A stretch of 64,000 nucleotides of DNA from RUG11198 sp036342255 (lineage in GTDB: Bacteria > Bacillota_I > Bacilli_A > RF39 > UBA660). Each line of letters starts with the position of its first letter. The first letter of the stretch is position 1. The notes below the pieces were generated by a model. It was given only the letters and a program-made list of their open reading frames with translations. It was not told where the DNA came from and did not search any database. Below, in pieces: positions 15,394 through 23,393 of the stretch. A program made the position numbers and the translations under genes. The stretch is taken from NCBI GenBank assembly GCA_036342255.1, contig JAZAUS010000003.1, positions 1 through 64,000 on the forward strand. Direction: 5' to 3'.

Positions 15394-15423
15394 AAGAACT
15401 ATTGAAAATGATAGTTCTTTTCT
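15394..15423 (+). terminator. Terminator after the HEFEH gene
   Basis: A 9-bp stem (AAGAACTAT with ATAGTTCTT) and a T-rich tail start shortly after the stop codon. Confidence 0.8.
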
Positions 15424-15566
15424 TCATAGTAAACAAAGAATTTATAGCATTAAAGAAACCTTTAACTACTACAATTAACCATCGTTTCATACATATAATT
15501 GATTAAAAAAAGACTACTATTTGAGAACATGAATTTGCATGATATAATTAATATGGAGATGATAAT

Positions 15567-16391
15567 ATGAAATTTAGAATACTTGGTTCTGGTGGAATGT
15601 ATACTACACCATTACCACATTGTCATTGTAAAACTTGTGAAAGTGCAAGATGTGGAAATGAAAAAGATATTAGATCTATGCCTGCATTTTATTTAGAAGA
15701 TATTAAATTATTAATAGATACTCCAGAAGATATATTTAATACATTAAATAAGAGTAGAATTGACGATATTGATTATTTATCTTTGTCTCACAGAGATCCA
15801 GATCATACTAGGGGTATAAGAGTTATAGAAGGCATGTATTATAATCACCAAAAAGAAATACCTTTGAAGACAGTATCATTTTTCGCATTACCAGAAGTAA
15901 TAGATGATACTAATAATATGATGGGAAATACTTTAAAGTTTTATGAAAAAAGAAAAAATGTTATTAAAATAGAAGCATGTAATAAAAAGGTAATAAATGA
16001 TATCAGTATTTCTCTTTTAGATAACTATACTAATGAAAGACTTCATATAGCAAATTATGTTTTTGAAAAAGATGGTAAAAAGTTAATATATGCTTGTTGT
16101 AATGCAAAACCTTTTAGAGAATATGAAAAGTATTATGATGCAGATGTACTTATTATTAGTATGGTTGATTTGACCAAAATTGATAATCCTAATCGAAAAC
16201 CATATAAATTTGATGATGAATTGTTTTCTATTGATGAAATAATAGAGTTAAAGAATAAGTATAATATAAAAAGAGTTATATGTACTCATATAGATTGTGC
16301 ATGGGGAAATACTTATGATGTTTTAAAAGAATATGAAAATAACCTTGATGGAATAGAATTTGCCTATGATGGAATGGAAATTAATCTATAA
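15567..16391 (+). CDS. PhnP-like metallo-beta-lactamase-fold hydrolase
   Basis: The protein has 274 residues. LGSGG at 6-10, the cysteine block C19-x-C21-x2-C24 followed by ARCG, and SHRDPDH (74-80) match PhnP-like phosphodiesterases, which have a structural zinc site and a dinuclear active site. Later ligand candidates are C-N-A-K near 177 and CTHIDCAWG near 245. Family members cleave cyclic phosphodiesters; the substrate here is unknown. It is unrelated in sequence to the comEC fragments despite the shared fold. Promoter TGATATAAT lies at 15539-15547. Confidence 0.75.
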   Translation: MKFRILGSGGMYTTPLPHCHCKTCESARCGNEKDIRSMPAFYLEDIKLLIDTPEDIFNTLNKSRIDDIDYLSLSHRDPDHTRGIRVIEGMYYNHQKEIPLKTVSFFALPEVIDDTNNMMGNTLKFYEKRKNVIKIEACNKKVINDISISLLDNYTNERLHIANYVFEKDGKKLIYACCNAKPFREYEKYYDADVLIISMVDLTKIDNPNRKPYKFDDELFSIDEIIELKNKYNIKRVICTHIDCAWGNTYDVLKEYENNLDGIEFAYDGMEINL

Positions 16392-16400
16392 TATTTGCAA

Positions 16401-16426
16401 GAAGCACTAAAAGTGCTTGCTTCTTA
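16401..16426 (+). terminator. Terminator after the PhnP-like gene
   Basis: A short stem AAGCACT/AGTGCTT with a 3-nt loop is followed by a T-rich stretch. Confidence 0.6.
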
Positions 16427-16458
16427 TTCTAACATATTAATGTAATAACCACATAGTA

Positions 16459-16515
16459 CCAGTTGAAAAGAACAACAGATATGGTCATCCAAATAAAGAA
16501 GTACTATATCTAAGA
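16459..16515 (+). pseudogene. comEC fragment G (VGKNNRYGHP-type)
   Basis: It reads PVEKNNRYGHPNKEVLYLR and a stop, following ACCACATAGTACC, a degraded junction. It aligns with comEC 7442 to about 7490. Confidence 0.8.
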
Positions 16516-16546
16516 TAAAAAAATAATTAATTAAAGATTTATAATT

Positions 16547-16609
16547 GTAGATCATAGAAGTGCAAGTAATATGTATTTAATAAATAATGAATTGAATAAG
16601 TATTTTTAA
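16547..16609 (+). pseudogene. Tail of an unidentified gene
   Basis: Twenty sense codons, beginning VDHRSASNMYL and ending NELNKYF, end at a stop just before the next promoter. Their position matches that of the dinD-like tails in other junctions but the sequence differs. It is probably the 3' remnant of another displaced cargo gene. Confidence 0.3.
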
Positions 16610-16641
16610 TATGATATAATAATGAAGAAAGGAGATTTACT

Positions 16642-16992
16642 ATGGAAAATAATATGGATTCGAAAGATAATAATATTTTTACAAATAATCCAAAATTAAG
16701 CAAAATAGATTTACCAAAATTAGAAATAATTGGTCAAAATAGCAATGAAGAAAAAACAATTAATGAAACAGAAAACACAAGTTTTTTAACTAATAATCCA
16801 GCATTAAGCACAACAGATTTGCCAAATTTGGAACCAATAGGTCAAAATAGCGATGAAGAAAAAACAATTAATGAAACAGAAAACACAAGTTTTTTAACTA
16901 ATAATCCAGAATTAAGCAAAATAGATTTGCCAAAATTAGAAATAATTGGTCAAAAAACCGACAATAATTCAAATGGTGGTAGACATCGATAA
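16642..16992 (+). CDS. Small protein made of 36-residue tandem repeats
   Basis: This 116-residue acidic protein consists of three repeats beginning TNNP at residues 14, 50 and 86 (TNNPxLSxxDLPxLExIGQ, then xEEKTINETENTSFL). The third copy is cut after GQK. It has no signal peptide or membrane helix. Repeats probably mediate protein binding. The start follows AAAGGAG, with TGATATAAT at 16612-16620. No family is recognised. Confidence 0.7.
   Translation: MENNMDSKDNNIFTNNPKLSKIDLPKLEIIGQNSNEEKTINETENTSFLTNNPALSTTDLPNLEPIGQNSDEEKTINETENTSFLTNNPELSKIDLPKLEIIGQKTDNNSNGGRHR
16681..16953 (+). repeat. 108-bp tandem repeat inside the small acidic protein gene
   Basis: Two and a half copies of a 108-bp unit start at 16681, 16789 and 16897. 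The stretch from 16747 is repeated exactly 108 bp later over about 50 bases. Low divergence suggests recent slippage or unequal exchange. Confidence 0.8.
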
Positions 16993-17055
16993 TATGTAGC
17001 GGTGTTAAATGCTGAGAGCTTTATATTAAAAATAATAATTTATCTTATGTATTTT

Positions 17056-17085
17056 AAAAAAACTATCAAATATGATAGTTTTTTT
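17056..17085 (+). terminator. Terminator after the repeat protein
   Basis: A 13-bp A/T-rich perfect stem (17056-17068 with 17073-17085) ends in T residues. Confidence 0.8.
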
Positions 17086-17099
17086 TGAGTATTTATTTC

Positions 17100-17128
17100 C
17101 ATATGTATAAATATATGTTACTAAATGG
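17100..17128 (+). repeat. 29-bp junction box, degenerate copy 8
   Basis: It aligns without gaps to 9174-9202 with about 22 of 29 matches (CATATGTATAAATATATG start, CTAAATGG end). The comEC sequence expected after it has decayed beyond clear recognition. Confidence 0.45.
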
Positions 17129-17205
17129 CAATAATGTAAAGTAGTATTATTTTAAATATTAATATTATTGTGATATAATAAAAATATATATTAGGATGTG
17201 ATAGT

Positions 17206-17799
17206 ATGATAAAAGAAGAAAAAACAAACGATTTTGAAAAAATAAGACAATTGAGAGCAAAAAGAGATAATATAATCAAGCAATTAGAAGAATTAGAGAA
17301 AAAAATTGAATCTAAATTTTATGATACAAAATTATCAGAACAAATAATGAGAAAAAAAAGAACTCTTTTTGAATTAGAGAAAACAATAAAAATATATTCT
17401 TCTAATCCTGATTATACCAATGGTTTTATTGATTTATACAATATTTCTGAATCTAATAGCTTTTATTTAGTATGTTTTCATGAAGAGAAAAAACCTATAG
17501 GTGAACTAGGTTGCAGTGACTCAATATTTGCCAATAATATTTCTTATTGTATTTATAAAGAATATCGAAACAAAGGCTTAGGATTTCAATCAGTATGTCT
17601 ATTGTTAGAATATCTTAATTCAAAAGGAATTGAAAACATAACTATCTTTGTAGAGAAAAATAATATACCATCATTGAGAATAGCTGAAAAACTAAAAGAT
17701 ATTTATAAATCTTACACATTATCTAATTACGATACAACTATTGCATTTCATTTTTGTATCAATAATAAAAAACTAGAATCAAATACAAAATCTAAATAG
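17206..17799 (+). CDS. GNAT acetyltransferase with N-terminal coiled coil
   Basis: The protein has 197 residues. Residues 8-65 form a charged heptad-like coiled coil. Residues 70-180 are a GNAT fold with motif A ISYCIYKEYRNKGLGFQSVC (acetyl-CoA loop RNKGLG) and a C-terminal VEKNNIPSLRIAEKL strand-helix. The substrate is unknown. The start follows AGGATGTG, with promoter TGTGATATAAT at 17169-17179. It lies between degenerate junctions, so it is probably a cassette cargo. Confidence 0.75.
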   Translation: MIKEEKTNDFEKIRQLRAKRDNIIKQLEELEKKIESKFYDTKLSEQIMRKKRTLFELEKTIKIYSSNPDYTNGFIDLYNISESNSFYLVCFHEEKKPIGELGCSDSIFANNISYCIYKEYRNKGLGFQSVCLLLEYLNSKGIENITIFVEKNNIPSLRIAEKLKDIYKSYTLSNYDTTIAFHFCINNKKLESNTKSK

Positions 17800-17947
17800 T
17801 TTTAAAAGTATAATTAAAACATTATAATCTTCTAGAGTTTTAAACGAAAAATTTACCACTAGAATTATCACTAAATAATACGAAATAGTTTGACTATTAT
17901 AAAAAAAAGTGCTACAATAACCGAAATTTATTCAGGAGGTGAGTAAT

Positions 17948-18376
17948 ATGAAGGAAACTATGTTATATACTATTAGTTATGATGATATGAAAAAAATCAT
18001 TAAAGATTATTATGCTCAACAAGGAAGAAATGTCGATTTGAGAATCAGCAACGAAATTGATGATGATAGATTTGCTGGTATGGTTACAACAAGTATACAA
18101 ATGACTGAAAAATCAATAATCGCAGGTATTGAATCAAAAGCGCAATGTTATTTAAATATGGATGATTTAAAAGAAATTATTAGAGAAGTTATAGATCAAG
18201 AAGGAAAAGAATTGCTAGATCTTACTGATAATGCTATATCATCAAGTAGAATTGAAGGATATGGTATGGGAGAACATGAAGTTAAGTCAATAACATGCAA
18301 ATCCTTTACAATTACCACTAGAGAAAAAAAGAAATCTTTTCTAAAACAGTTAAATAGACAAAGTGACTTGAAATAG
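17948..18376 (+). CDS. Hypothetical small protein
   Basis: This 142-residue soluble protein (MKETMLYTISYDDMKKIIKD at the start) ends in a basic tail. ATG 17948 follows AGGAGGTG with ideal spacing; GTG 17939 lies inside that site. It ends in its own terminator. I recognise no family. Confidence 0.65.
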   Translation: MKETMLYTISYDDMKKIIKDYYAQQGRNVDLRISNEIDDDRFAGMVTTSIQMTEKSIIAGIESKAQCYLNMDDLKEIIREVIDQEGKELLDLTDNAISSSRIEGYGMGEHEVKSITCKSFTITTREKKKSFLKQLNRQSDLK

Positions 18377-18387
18377 TCACTTTTTTG
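18361..18387 (+). terminator. Terminator after 17948-18376
   Basis: AAGTGACT pairs with AGTCACTT across a 6-nt loop, followed by T residues. Confidence 0.8.
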
Positions 18388-18399
18388 TAACTTAAATAA

Positions 18400-18412
18400 G
18401 TATGCATAAACG
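18400..18412 (+). repeat. Partial junction box
   Basis: GTATGCATAAACG equals 13 bases of the first junction box (9175-9187); the rest is lost. It marks the likely right limit of the cassette array. Confidence 0.4.
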
Positions 18413-18545
18413 CTAGCATCATAAATAATCATCAATTAATGTATACATTTTATATAGTAAAGTATAAAAAAAAGTCTAGATAATATAATAATTATAAGAA
18501 AATATCTATTTGTATGATATAATAAATAAAAATGGAGTTGTTAAT

Positions 18546-18584
18546 ATGGAAGATTTTTTTAAAATCACTGAAAGTAAATTATAG
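18546..18584 (+). pseudogene. Twelve-codon gene remnant with promoter
   Basis: The remnant encodes MEDFFKITESKL and a stop. It has a TATGATATAAT promoter (18513-18523) and an AATGGAG site before it. It looks like the start of a gene whose body was lost. The following 90 nt show nothing coding. Confidence 0.35.
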
Positions 18585-18674
18585 TTTTCCAAATAACAGT
18601 ATGTCGAATATAAAAAAATACAAATAGAAATTATCTAAATTAAAAAATATGTTATAATAAAGTAGGTGATATAC

Positions 18675-19139
18675 ATGAATGATAAATATAATACATATGA
18701 GAAAGTAAAAGATTTATTTACTAATAGAATACCAGATGAAGAATGGAACACATTTTTTATAATGTTTAACTATGCAGGAATAGAAGGAACTAGTTTAAAT
18801 GCCTATACGAACAATAGACAATACTTCGATGGATTATTGATAGGACTTGGTAACAATGGTGGAATAGCATTTTATAAATTGTTAAGAGGTAAAATGCTTT
18901 TAAAAAAGCAAGTAAAAAATATGTCTCTAATAGATAATAGCTTAAAGTATTTTCCCAAATCATATATTGACAGAGTAGATATAAAATACTCAAAATTAAA
19001 TAAAAAAGTTATAAATGTACATCTTAGATTTACAACAAATGAATCTTATAATTTAAAAATAAAAATTAATAGTGTAGATTTACCTTATCAAAATGAAGGT
19101 ATCCATAAATTCATTAACAAATATAAGAGAGAGAGGTGA
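18675..19139 (+). CDS. Small protein, possibly PH-like
   Basis: This 154-residue protein has a beta-rich centre (FDGLLIGLGNNGGIAFYKLL, then DRVDIKYSKL) and a final helix, reminiscent of bacterial PH-like domains. That is fold-level inference only. ATG 18675 follows TAGGTGAT. It overlaps or abuts the next gene's ribosome binding site, so the two are probably co-transcribed from TGTTATAAT at 18650-18658. Confidence 0.6.
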   Translation: MNDKYNTYEKVKDLFTNRIPDEEWNTFFIMFNYAGIEGTSLNAYTNNRQYFDGLLIGLGNNGGIAFYKLLRGKMLLKKQVKNMSLIDNSLKYFPKSYIDRVDIKYSKLNKKVINVHLRFTTNESYNLKIKINSVDLPYQNEGIHKFINKYKRER

Positions 19140-19144
19140 TATAT

Positions 19145-19597
19145 ATGTTATTTGTATATGGTACAAAAATACTAACAAAATTTAAAGGATATTTTGGTGC
19201 CAAAGAAGAATGTCCCAATTGTCACAAAACATATACTCCAGCGTTTGTAAAAGTTAAAACATGGGCCCACTTCGACTATCTCCCAATTTTTCCTATAAAA
19301 ACACGTTACTATAAAATGTGTCCAGTATGTGGAGTTAATCACGAATTAAAAACAAAAGAAGCAAAACCACTTATGATAAATAAAGATGAAAATCAAAATA
19401 CTAAAGTATATATAAAACACGTATTACATAATAAACCAGAAAAGAAATTACAAACAGATACTAGCTATGAATTATGGTTTAAAGACAATATAACAAATGA
19501 AGAATTATGTGTTTCTACTGGCTTAACAAAAAAAGATATAAAAACCATCAAAAAAAATAGAGGATTAAAGACTATTGACATTATTGATGTTGAATAA
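19145..19597 (+). CDS. Zinc-ribbon protein
   Basis: The protein has 150 residues. CPNC (about 20-23) and CPVC (about 58-61) flank a hydrophobic beta segment, giving a split zinc ribbon. The C-terminal part contains ELCVSTGLTKKDIKTIKKNR, a helix-turn-helix-like stretch. The start ATG 19145 follows GAGAGGTGAT. The exact role is unknown. Confidence 0.65.
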   Translation: MLFVYGTKILTKFKGYFGAKEECPNCHKTYTPAFVKVKTWAHFDYLPIFPIKTRYYKMCPVCGVNHELKTKEAKPLMINKDENQNTKVYIKHVLHNKPEKKLQTDTSYELWFKDNITNEELCVSTGLTKKDIKTIKKNRGLKTIDIIDVE

Positions 19598-19670
19598 TCT
19601 TTTTTTTTGTTCAAATAATTAATATAAAATATATACATATATGCTATAATAAACCTAGGAGATGATACAT

Positions 19671-21107
19671 ATGTTGAATTTGAATAACAACGAAAATGAT
19701 GATAAACGAATAAAAGGTTCACTATTTGGATTCTTTGTAGGAGATGCACTAGGAGTACCAGTCGAATTTATAGAAAGAGAAGAATTAAAAAAGAATAAAG
19801 TAACAAAAATGCTAGAATATGGAACTCATAATCAACCAATTGGCACCTGGTCCGATGATAGTTCAATGGTAATAGCAACCATAGATTCATTAATAAATAA
19901 TAAAGGAATTAATTATACAGACATTATGAATAATTTTTTAAAATGGTACGAAGAAGGAAAGTATACTCCCAATGGTCAAGTTTTTGATATAGGCAATGCA
20001 ACATCATCAGCACTATACAAATATAAAAAAGATAAAACAACCTACATATGTGGATCAAAAAATATATATTCAAATGGTAATGGTTCACTAATGCGAATAT
20101 TACCTATATCATTATATTTACATTATACAGATGATTCGATGTTTGATATTATCAATAATATATCTAGTATGACCCATGCCCATATTTATAGCATACTAAG
20201 TTGCATTATCTACTCAGTATTAATAAATGAATATTTAAAAGAACAAGATATTAAAAAAGCATATTTAAATATGCAATCTATTATAAAAAAAGTACTAGAT
20301 GATGAAAACAACAAAGCATTAGGTGATATAAATGATTTAAAACAAAATTTTAATAGAATAATTTATAATGATATATCAAAACTAAAAGAACAAGATATTA
20401 AATCTAGTGGCTATGTTATAGACTCGTTAGAAGCAAGTATATGGTCATTACTAAATACAAATAATTATAAAGATGCAGTCTTAAAAGCAGTTAATCTAGG
20501 TAATGATACAGATACAATTGGTGCATTAACAGGTGGACTAGCAGGACTAGTTTATGGATATAATAATATTCCTAAAAAATGGATAGACAATTTAAAACAA
20601 AAAGAATACTTAACAAAATTAGTAAAAGATTTTAATGAACTAATAATTAAAGAAAAGAAAAAAAGAATAATTTATGCATGGGAAAGTGGATTAGGAGATA
20701 TGAACAAATTATTAAACGGAGAAGATCCATTACCAAAAAAAGATATCAAAGCAAATGCCAACAGCTGGCAATGTACCCCATTTTCCATCAGTACAAAAAT
20801 AGATTGCCATATAGTTTTAACACCAGCTGAATTCAAGCTATTATCCATGGGCCATATACCAGAAGTAATGGAAGATCATTGGTTTATGTATAGTGATAAA
20901 AATTCTATAAACTATTTTAGAAGTTGGACAGGAATACAAATATTTAAAGGATATTATAAAATAGAAAATGGTTCATATATCATATATTTACTAGAAGTAA
21001 ATAATAATAAAGAAGAATATAACGAACCTAACAAAACCAAATCACTTAACTTATTTAATTACTTGATTGAATCTGAATGTAAAACTAATAAAAAGAACTC
21101 TAAATAA
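19671..21107 (+). CDS. ADP-ribosylglycohydrolase with C-terminal extension
   Basis: The protein has 478 residues. Residues 12-330 are an ADP-ribosylglycohydrolase (DraG/ARH) domain: GSLFGFFVGDALGVPVEF, the dimagnesium motif TWSDDSSM, NGNGSLMRILP, and NLGNDTDTIGALTGGLAG near the end. The family removes ADP-ribose from proteins or cleaves related ADP-ribosyl bonds. A second region (about 335-478, SWQCTPFSISTKIDCHIVLT and EDHWFMYSD) is a separate domain I do not recognise. ATG 19671 is chosen because ATG 19662 lies in the AGGAGATG site. Confidence 0.85.
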   Translation: MLNLNNNENDDKRIKGSLFGFFVGDALGVPVEFIEREELKKNKVTKMLEYGTHNQPIGTWSDDSSMVIATIDSLINNKGINYTDIMNNFLKWYEEGKYTPNGQVFDIGNATSSALYKYKKDKTTYICGSKNIYSNGNGSLMRILPISLYLHYTDDSMFDIINNISSMTHAHIYSILSCIIYSVLINEYLKEQDIKKAYLNMQSIIKKVLDDENNKALGDINDLKQNFNRIIYNDISKLKEQDIKSSGYVIDSLEASIWSLLNTNNYKDAVLKAVNLGNDTDTIGALTGGLAGLVYGYNNIPKKWIDNLKQKEYLTKLVKDFNELIIKEKKKRIIYAWESGLGDMNKLLNGEDPLPKKDIKANANSWQCTPFSISTKIDCHIVLTPAEFKLLSMGHIPEVMEDHWFMYSDKNSINYFRSWTGIQIFKGYYKIENGSYIIYLLEVNNNKEEYNEPNKTKSLNLFNYLIESECKTNKKNSK

Positions 21108-21187
21108 ATTATATAAAGTATATAATAATAAACAAATATTTACATATTAACAATATACATGATATAATATAATAGGAGGATGATAAA

Positions 21188-22162
21188 ATGAATTATAAAA
21201 AAATTGTCATATCAGGTGGTGGAATATTAGGAAGTCAAATAGCTTTTCAAACTGCCTATTGTGGCTATGATGTAACAATACTAATTAGAAAAGAGGATTC
21301 CATTGATGAATTAAAAGACAAAATAAAAAAACTACTTGATACCTATAAAAAAACTATTGAATTAATGAATAGTAAAGCTGGAAAAGTAGATAGTAATTGG
21401 GCAAGAGGAATAGCATCCAAAGAAGACTTTAAAAAAGAAGATTGTTTAAAAAAAGCTAAAACAGCTATAAATAGAATAACAATTGAAACAGATCAAAGTA
21501 AAGCTTTAAAAGATGCAGACTTATTAATAGAATCAATTACAGAAAATTTTGATATTAAATCATCTTTTTATAAAGAAATATCTACAATACTTCCAGAAAA
21601 AACAGTAGTAGTCACCAATTCATCAACACTACTACCATCAAAACTAGCAAAATTTACAGGTAGACCTAACAAATACTTATCTTTACATTTCGCTAATTCC
21701 ATATGGAAAAACAATATAGCAGAAGTAATGAGACATAGTGGTACTGATATTAAATATTTTAACGAAATAATAGCATTTGCAGAATCAATAAACATGATTC
21801 CCTTAGCAGCAAAAGAAGAAAAATCTGGATATTTACTAAATTCAATGCTAGTACCATTTCTATTAAGTGCAATGGATTTATTAGCCAACGGAATATCAGA
21901 TCCAGAAACAATAGATAAGGCTTGGACCCTAGGAACAGGTGCCCCTAAAGGCCCATTCCAAATCATTGATACAGTTGGCCTAGAAACAGCCAAAAATATC
22001 GTTATCCAATATCAAAAAGTACCAAATTTATTTGATCCACTATTAAAGAAAATGATGCTACCATATAACTATGATGGTATGTTAAAGATACTAAACGATT
22101 ATATTGAACAAGGCAAAATAGGAAAATCAGCAGGAGAAGGATTTTATAAATATAATAAATAA
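21188..22162 (+). CDS. 3-hydroxyacyl-CoA dehydrogenase family protein
   Basis: The protein has 324 residues. The N-terminal Rossmann motif GGGILGSQIA and the helix after it bind NAD. SITENFDIKSSFYKEI and VVTNSSTLLPSKLA match the HCDH NAD domain, and residues 190-320 the C-terminal helical domain (GYLLNSMLVPFLLSAMDLLA, GTGAPKGPFQIIDTVGLETA). It oxidises 3-hydroxyacyl-CoA or a similar substrate; no thiolase or crotonase lies nearby, so the pathway is unclear. The start follows ATAGGAGG. Confidence 0.85.
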   Translation: MNYKKIVISGGGILGSQIAFQTAYCGYDVTILIRKEDSIDELKDKIKKLLDTYKKTIELMNSKAGKVDSNWARGIASKEDFKKEDCLKKAKTAINRITIETDQSKALKDADLLIESITENFDIKSSFYKEISTILPEKTVVVTNSSTLLPSKLAKFTGRPNKYLSLHFANSIWKNNIAEVMRHSGTDIKYFNEIIAFAESINMIPLAAKEEKSGYLLNSMLVPFLLSAMDLLANGISDPETIDKAWTLGTGAPKGPFQIIDTVGLETAKNIVIQYQKVPNLFDPLLKKMMLPYNYDGMLKILNDYIEQGKIGKSAGEGFYKYNK

Positions 22163-22174
22163 AGGAGTAGTAAA

Positions 22175-22756
22175 ATGAATATAAGAAATTCAAATAACAA
22201 ATCAATAGGTTGGCTAATAGCAACATTTATAGTACCAATCTTTATAACAATTATCATGTTATTACAATGGGATGAAAAAAGTGCTACCGTAATGGGTATA
22301 ATAATAGCCATAATATGGGTTATTGCTATAGCCATAGCCATATCAATAATAAAAGATGATAAAAAAGAAAAAAAAGAAGACCCATATCCATTTAAATATG
22401 TAGTTGATTATGATACTTTAATTAATTATATGAAAAAAGAAGATGAATTTAGTACAATTAACAAATTAGAAGCTAGTTTTCATTTCTATCTTTATTTAAA
22501 TAAAGAAAAAAATGAAATACAATCATGGCATTTTACTGAATCAAATGATACAAAAGAACAAGCAAAAGGAATTACATATTATTGGAATAAAGAAGAATAT
22601 GCTACCATAGATAAATTAATTGAACAAAAATTAAAAAATATAAACTATCCTATTTTAATAGAACTAATTGATAGTGATAATGAATTATTAAATAATTACA
22701 AGAAAAATCATCCAGAAATAGATATAGCTAAATATATAGAAAATAACTATAAATAA
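22175..22756 (+). CDS. Membrane protein with two helices
   Basis: This 193-residue protein has two membrane helices near the N-terminus (about 12-30 and 38-58) and a cytoplasmic or external polar domain of about 130 residues. It lies 12 nt after the dehydrogenase gene, so they are likely co-transcribed. No family is recognised. Confidence 0.65.
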   Translation: MNIRNSNNKSIGWLIATFIVPIFITIIMLLQWDEKSATVMGIIIAIIWVIAIAIAISIIKDDKKEKKEDPYPFKYVVDYDTLINYMKKEDEFSTINKLEASFHFYLYLNKEKNEIQSWHFTESNDTKEQAKGITYYWNKEEYATIDKLIEQKLKNINYPILIELIDSDNELLNNYKKNHPEIDIAKYIENNYK

Positions 22757-22793
22757 TTAGCTAAGTAATACTTAGCCACCAAAGGAGGAAAAA

Positions 22794-23393
22794 ATGAACA
22801 TCAAAACAGAAAGCATAATAGATATAGTTGAAAGTGTATTAAATAAAAAAATAGATAATATAGATCAAAAAGAACTAGATATAATAAAATCTTTAAGAAT
22901 ATCTAAAACAGATTATGATGGTATCCTAAAAGTAGATAGTAATGATCTAAACTTCTTTAATAACTTAGAAGAATTATCAATAGAAGGATGCATGATAGAT
23001 GAAACATTTATAAACAATCTAATTAACACTAACACAATAAAAAAATTACAATTTATAGAATGCGATTTTGTAGATAACATAGAAGAATATTTTAACAATC
23101 TAAAAGTTAAAGAATTACTATTCTTTAACTGCCTAGGACTAAACAATTTAACTCTTTCAAATATCGAATCATTAAGTATAGCAGAACTACCTAATAATAT
23201 AAAAATAAATAATATAAAAAACTTAGATTTAAGACACTGCACATCAATAGATTATGATCTAATAATTAATTTTAATATTAAAAATCTTATTATTAGCAAA
23301 GAACAAATAAATGAGCAAATAAAAGAAATACCTTATACTGTAACAATTAAAGATGAATATGATGAAGTAATTAAGGTGATTAATAATGCTTAA
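22794..23393 (+). CDS. Leucine-rich-repeat-like protein
   Basis: This 199-residue protein contains irregular leucine-rich strands (NNLEELSIEGCMI, NTIKKLQFIECDF, LKVKELLFFNCLGL, IKNLDLRHCTSI) spaced about 20-24 residues. It has no signal peptide. It overlaps the start of the next gene by 8 nt, so the two are translated as a coupled pair. The start follows AAAGGAGG. Function is unknown. Confidence 0.65.
   Translation: MNIKTESIIDIVESVLNKKIDNIDQKELDIIKSLRISKTDYDGILKVDSNDLNFFNNLEELSIEGCMIDETFINNLINTNTIKKLQFIECDFVDNIEEYFNNLKVKELLFFNCLGLNNLTLSNIESLSIAELPNNIKINNIKNLDLRHCTSIDYDLIINFNIKNLIISKEQINEQIKEIPYTVTIKDEYDEVIKVINNA

Noticed and set aside
15567..16391. PhnP-like gene as another comEC fragment
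   Set aside because: It shares only the fold; its cysteine block and SHRDPDH motif differ and it is a complete gene with its own start.
9174..18412. Possible CRISPR array from repeated 29-bp boxes
   Set aside because: Copies are hundreds to thousands of bases apart, diverged, and separated by genes; there are no regular spacers and no cas genes.
7598..18600. Prophage or integrative conjugative element
   Set aside because: No capsid, portal, tail, relaxase, integrase or conjugation gene is visible in the array.
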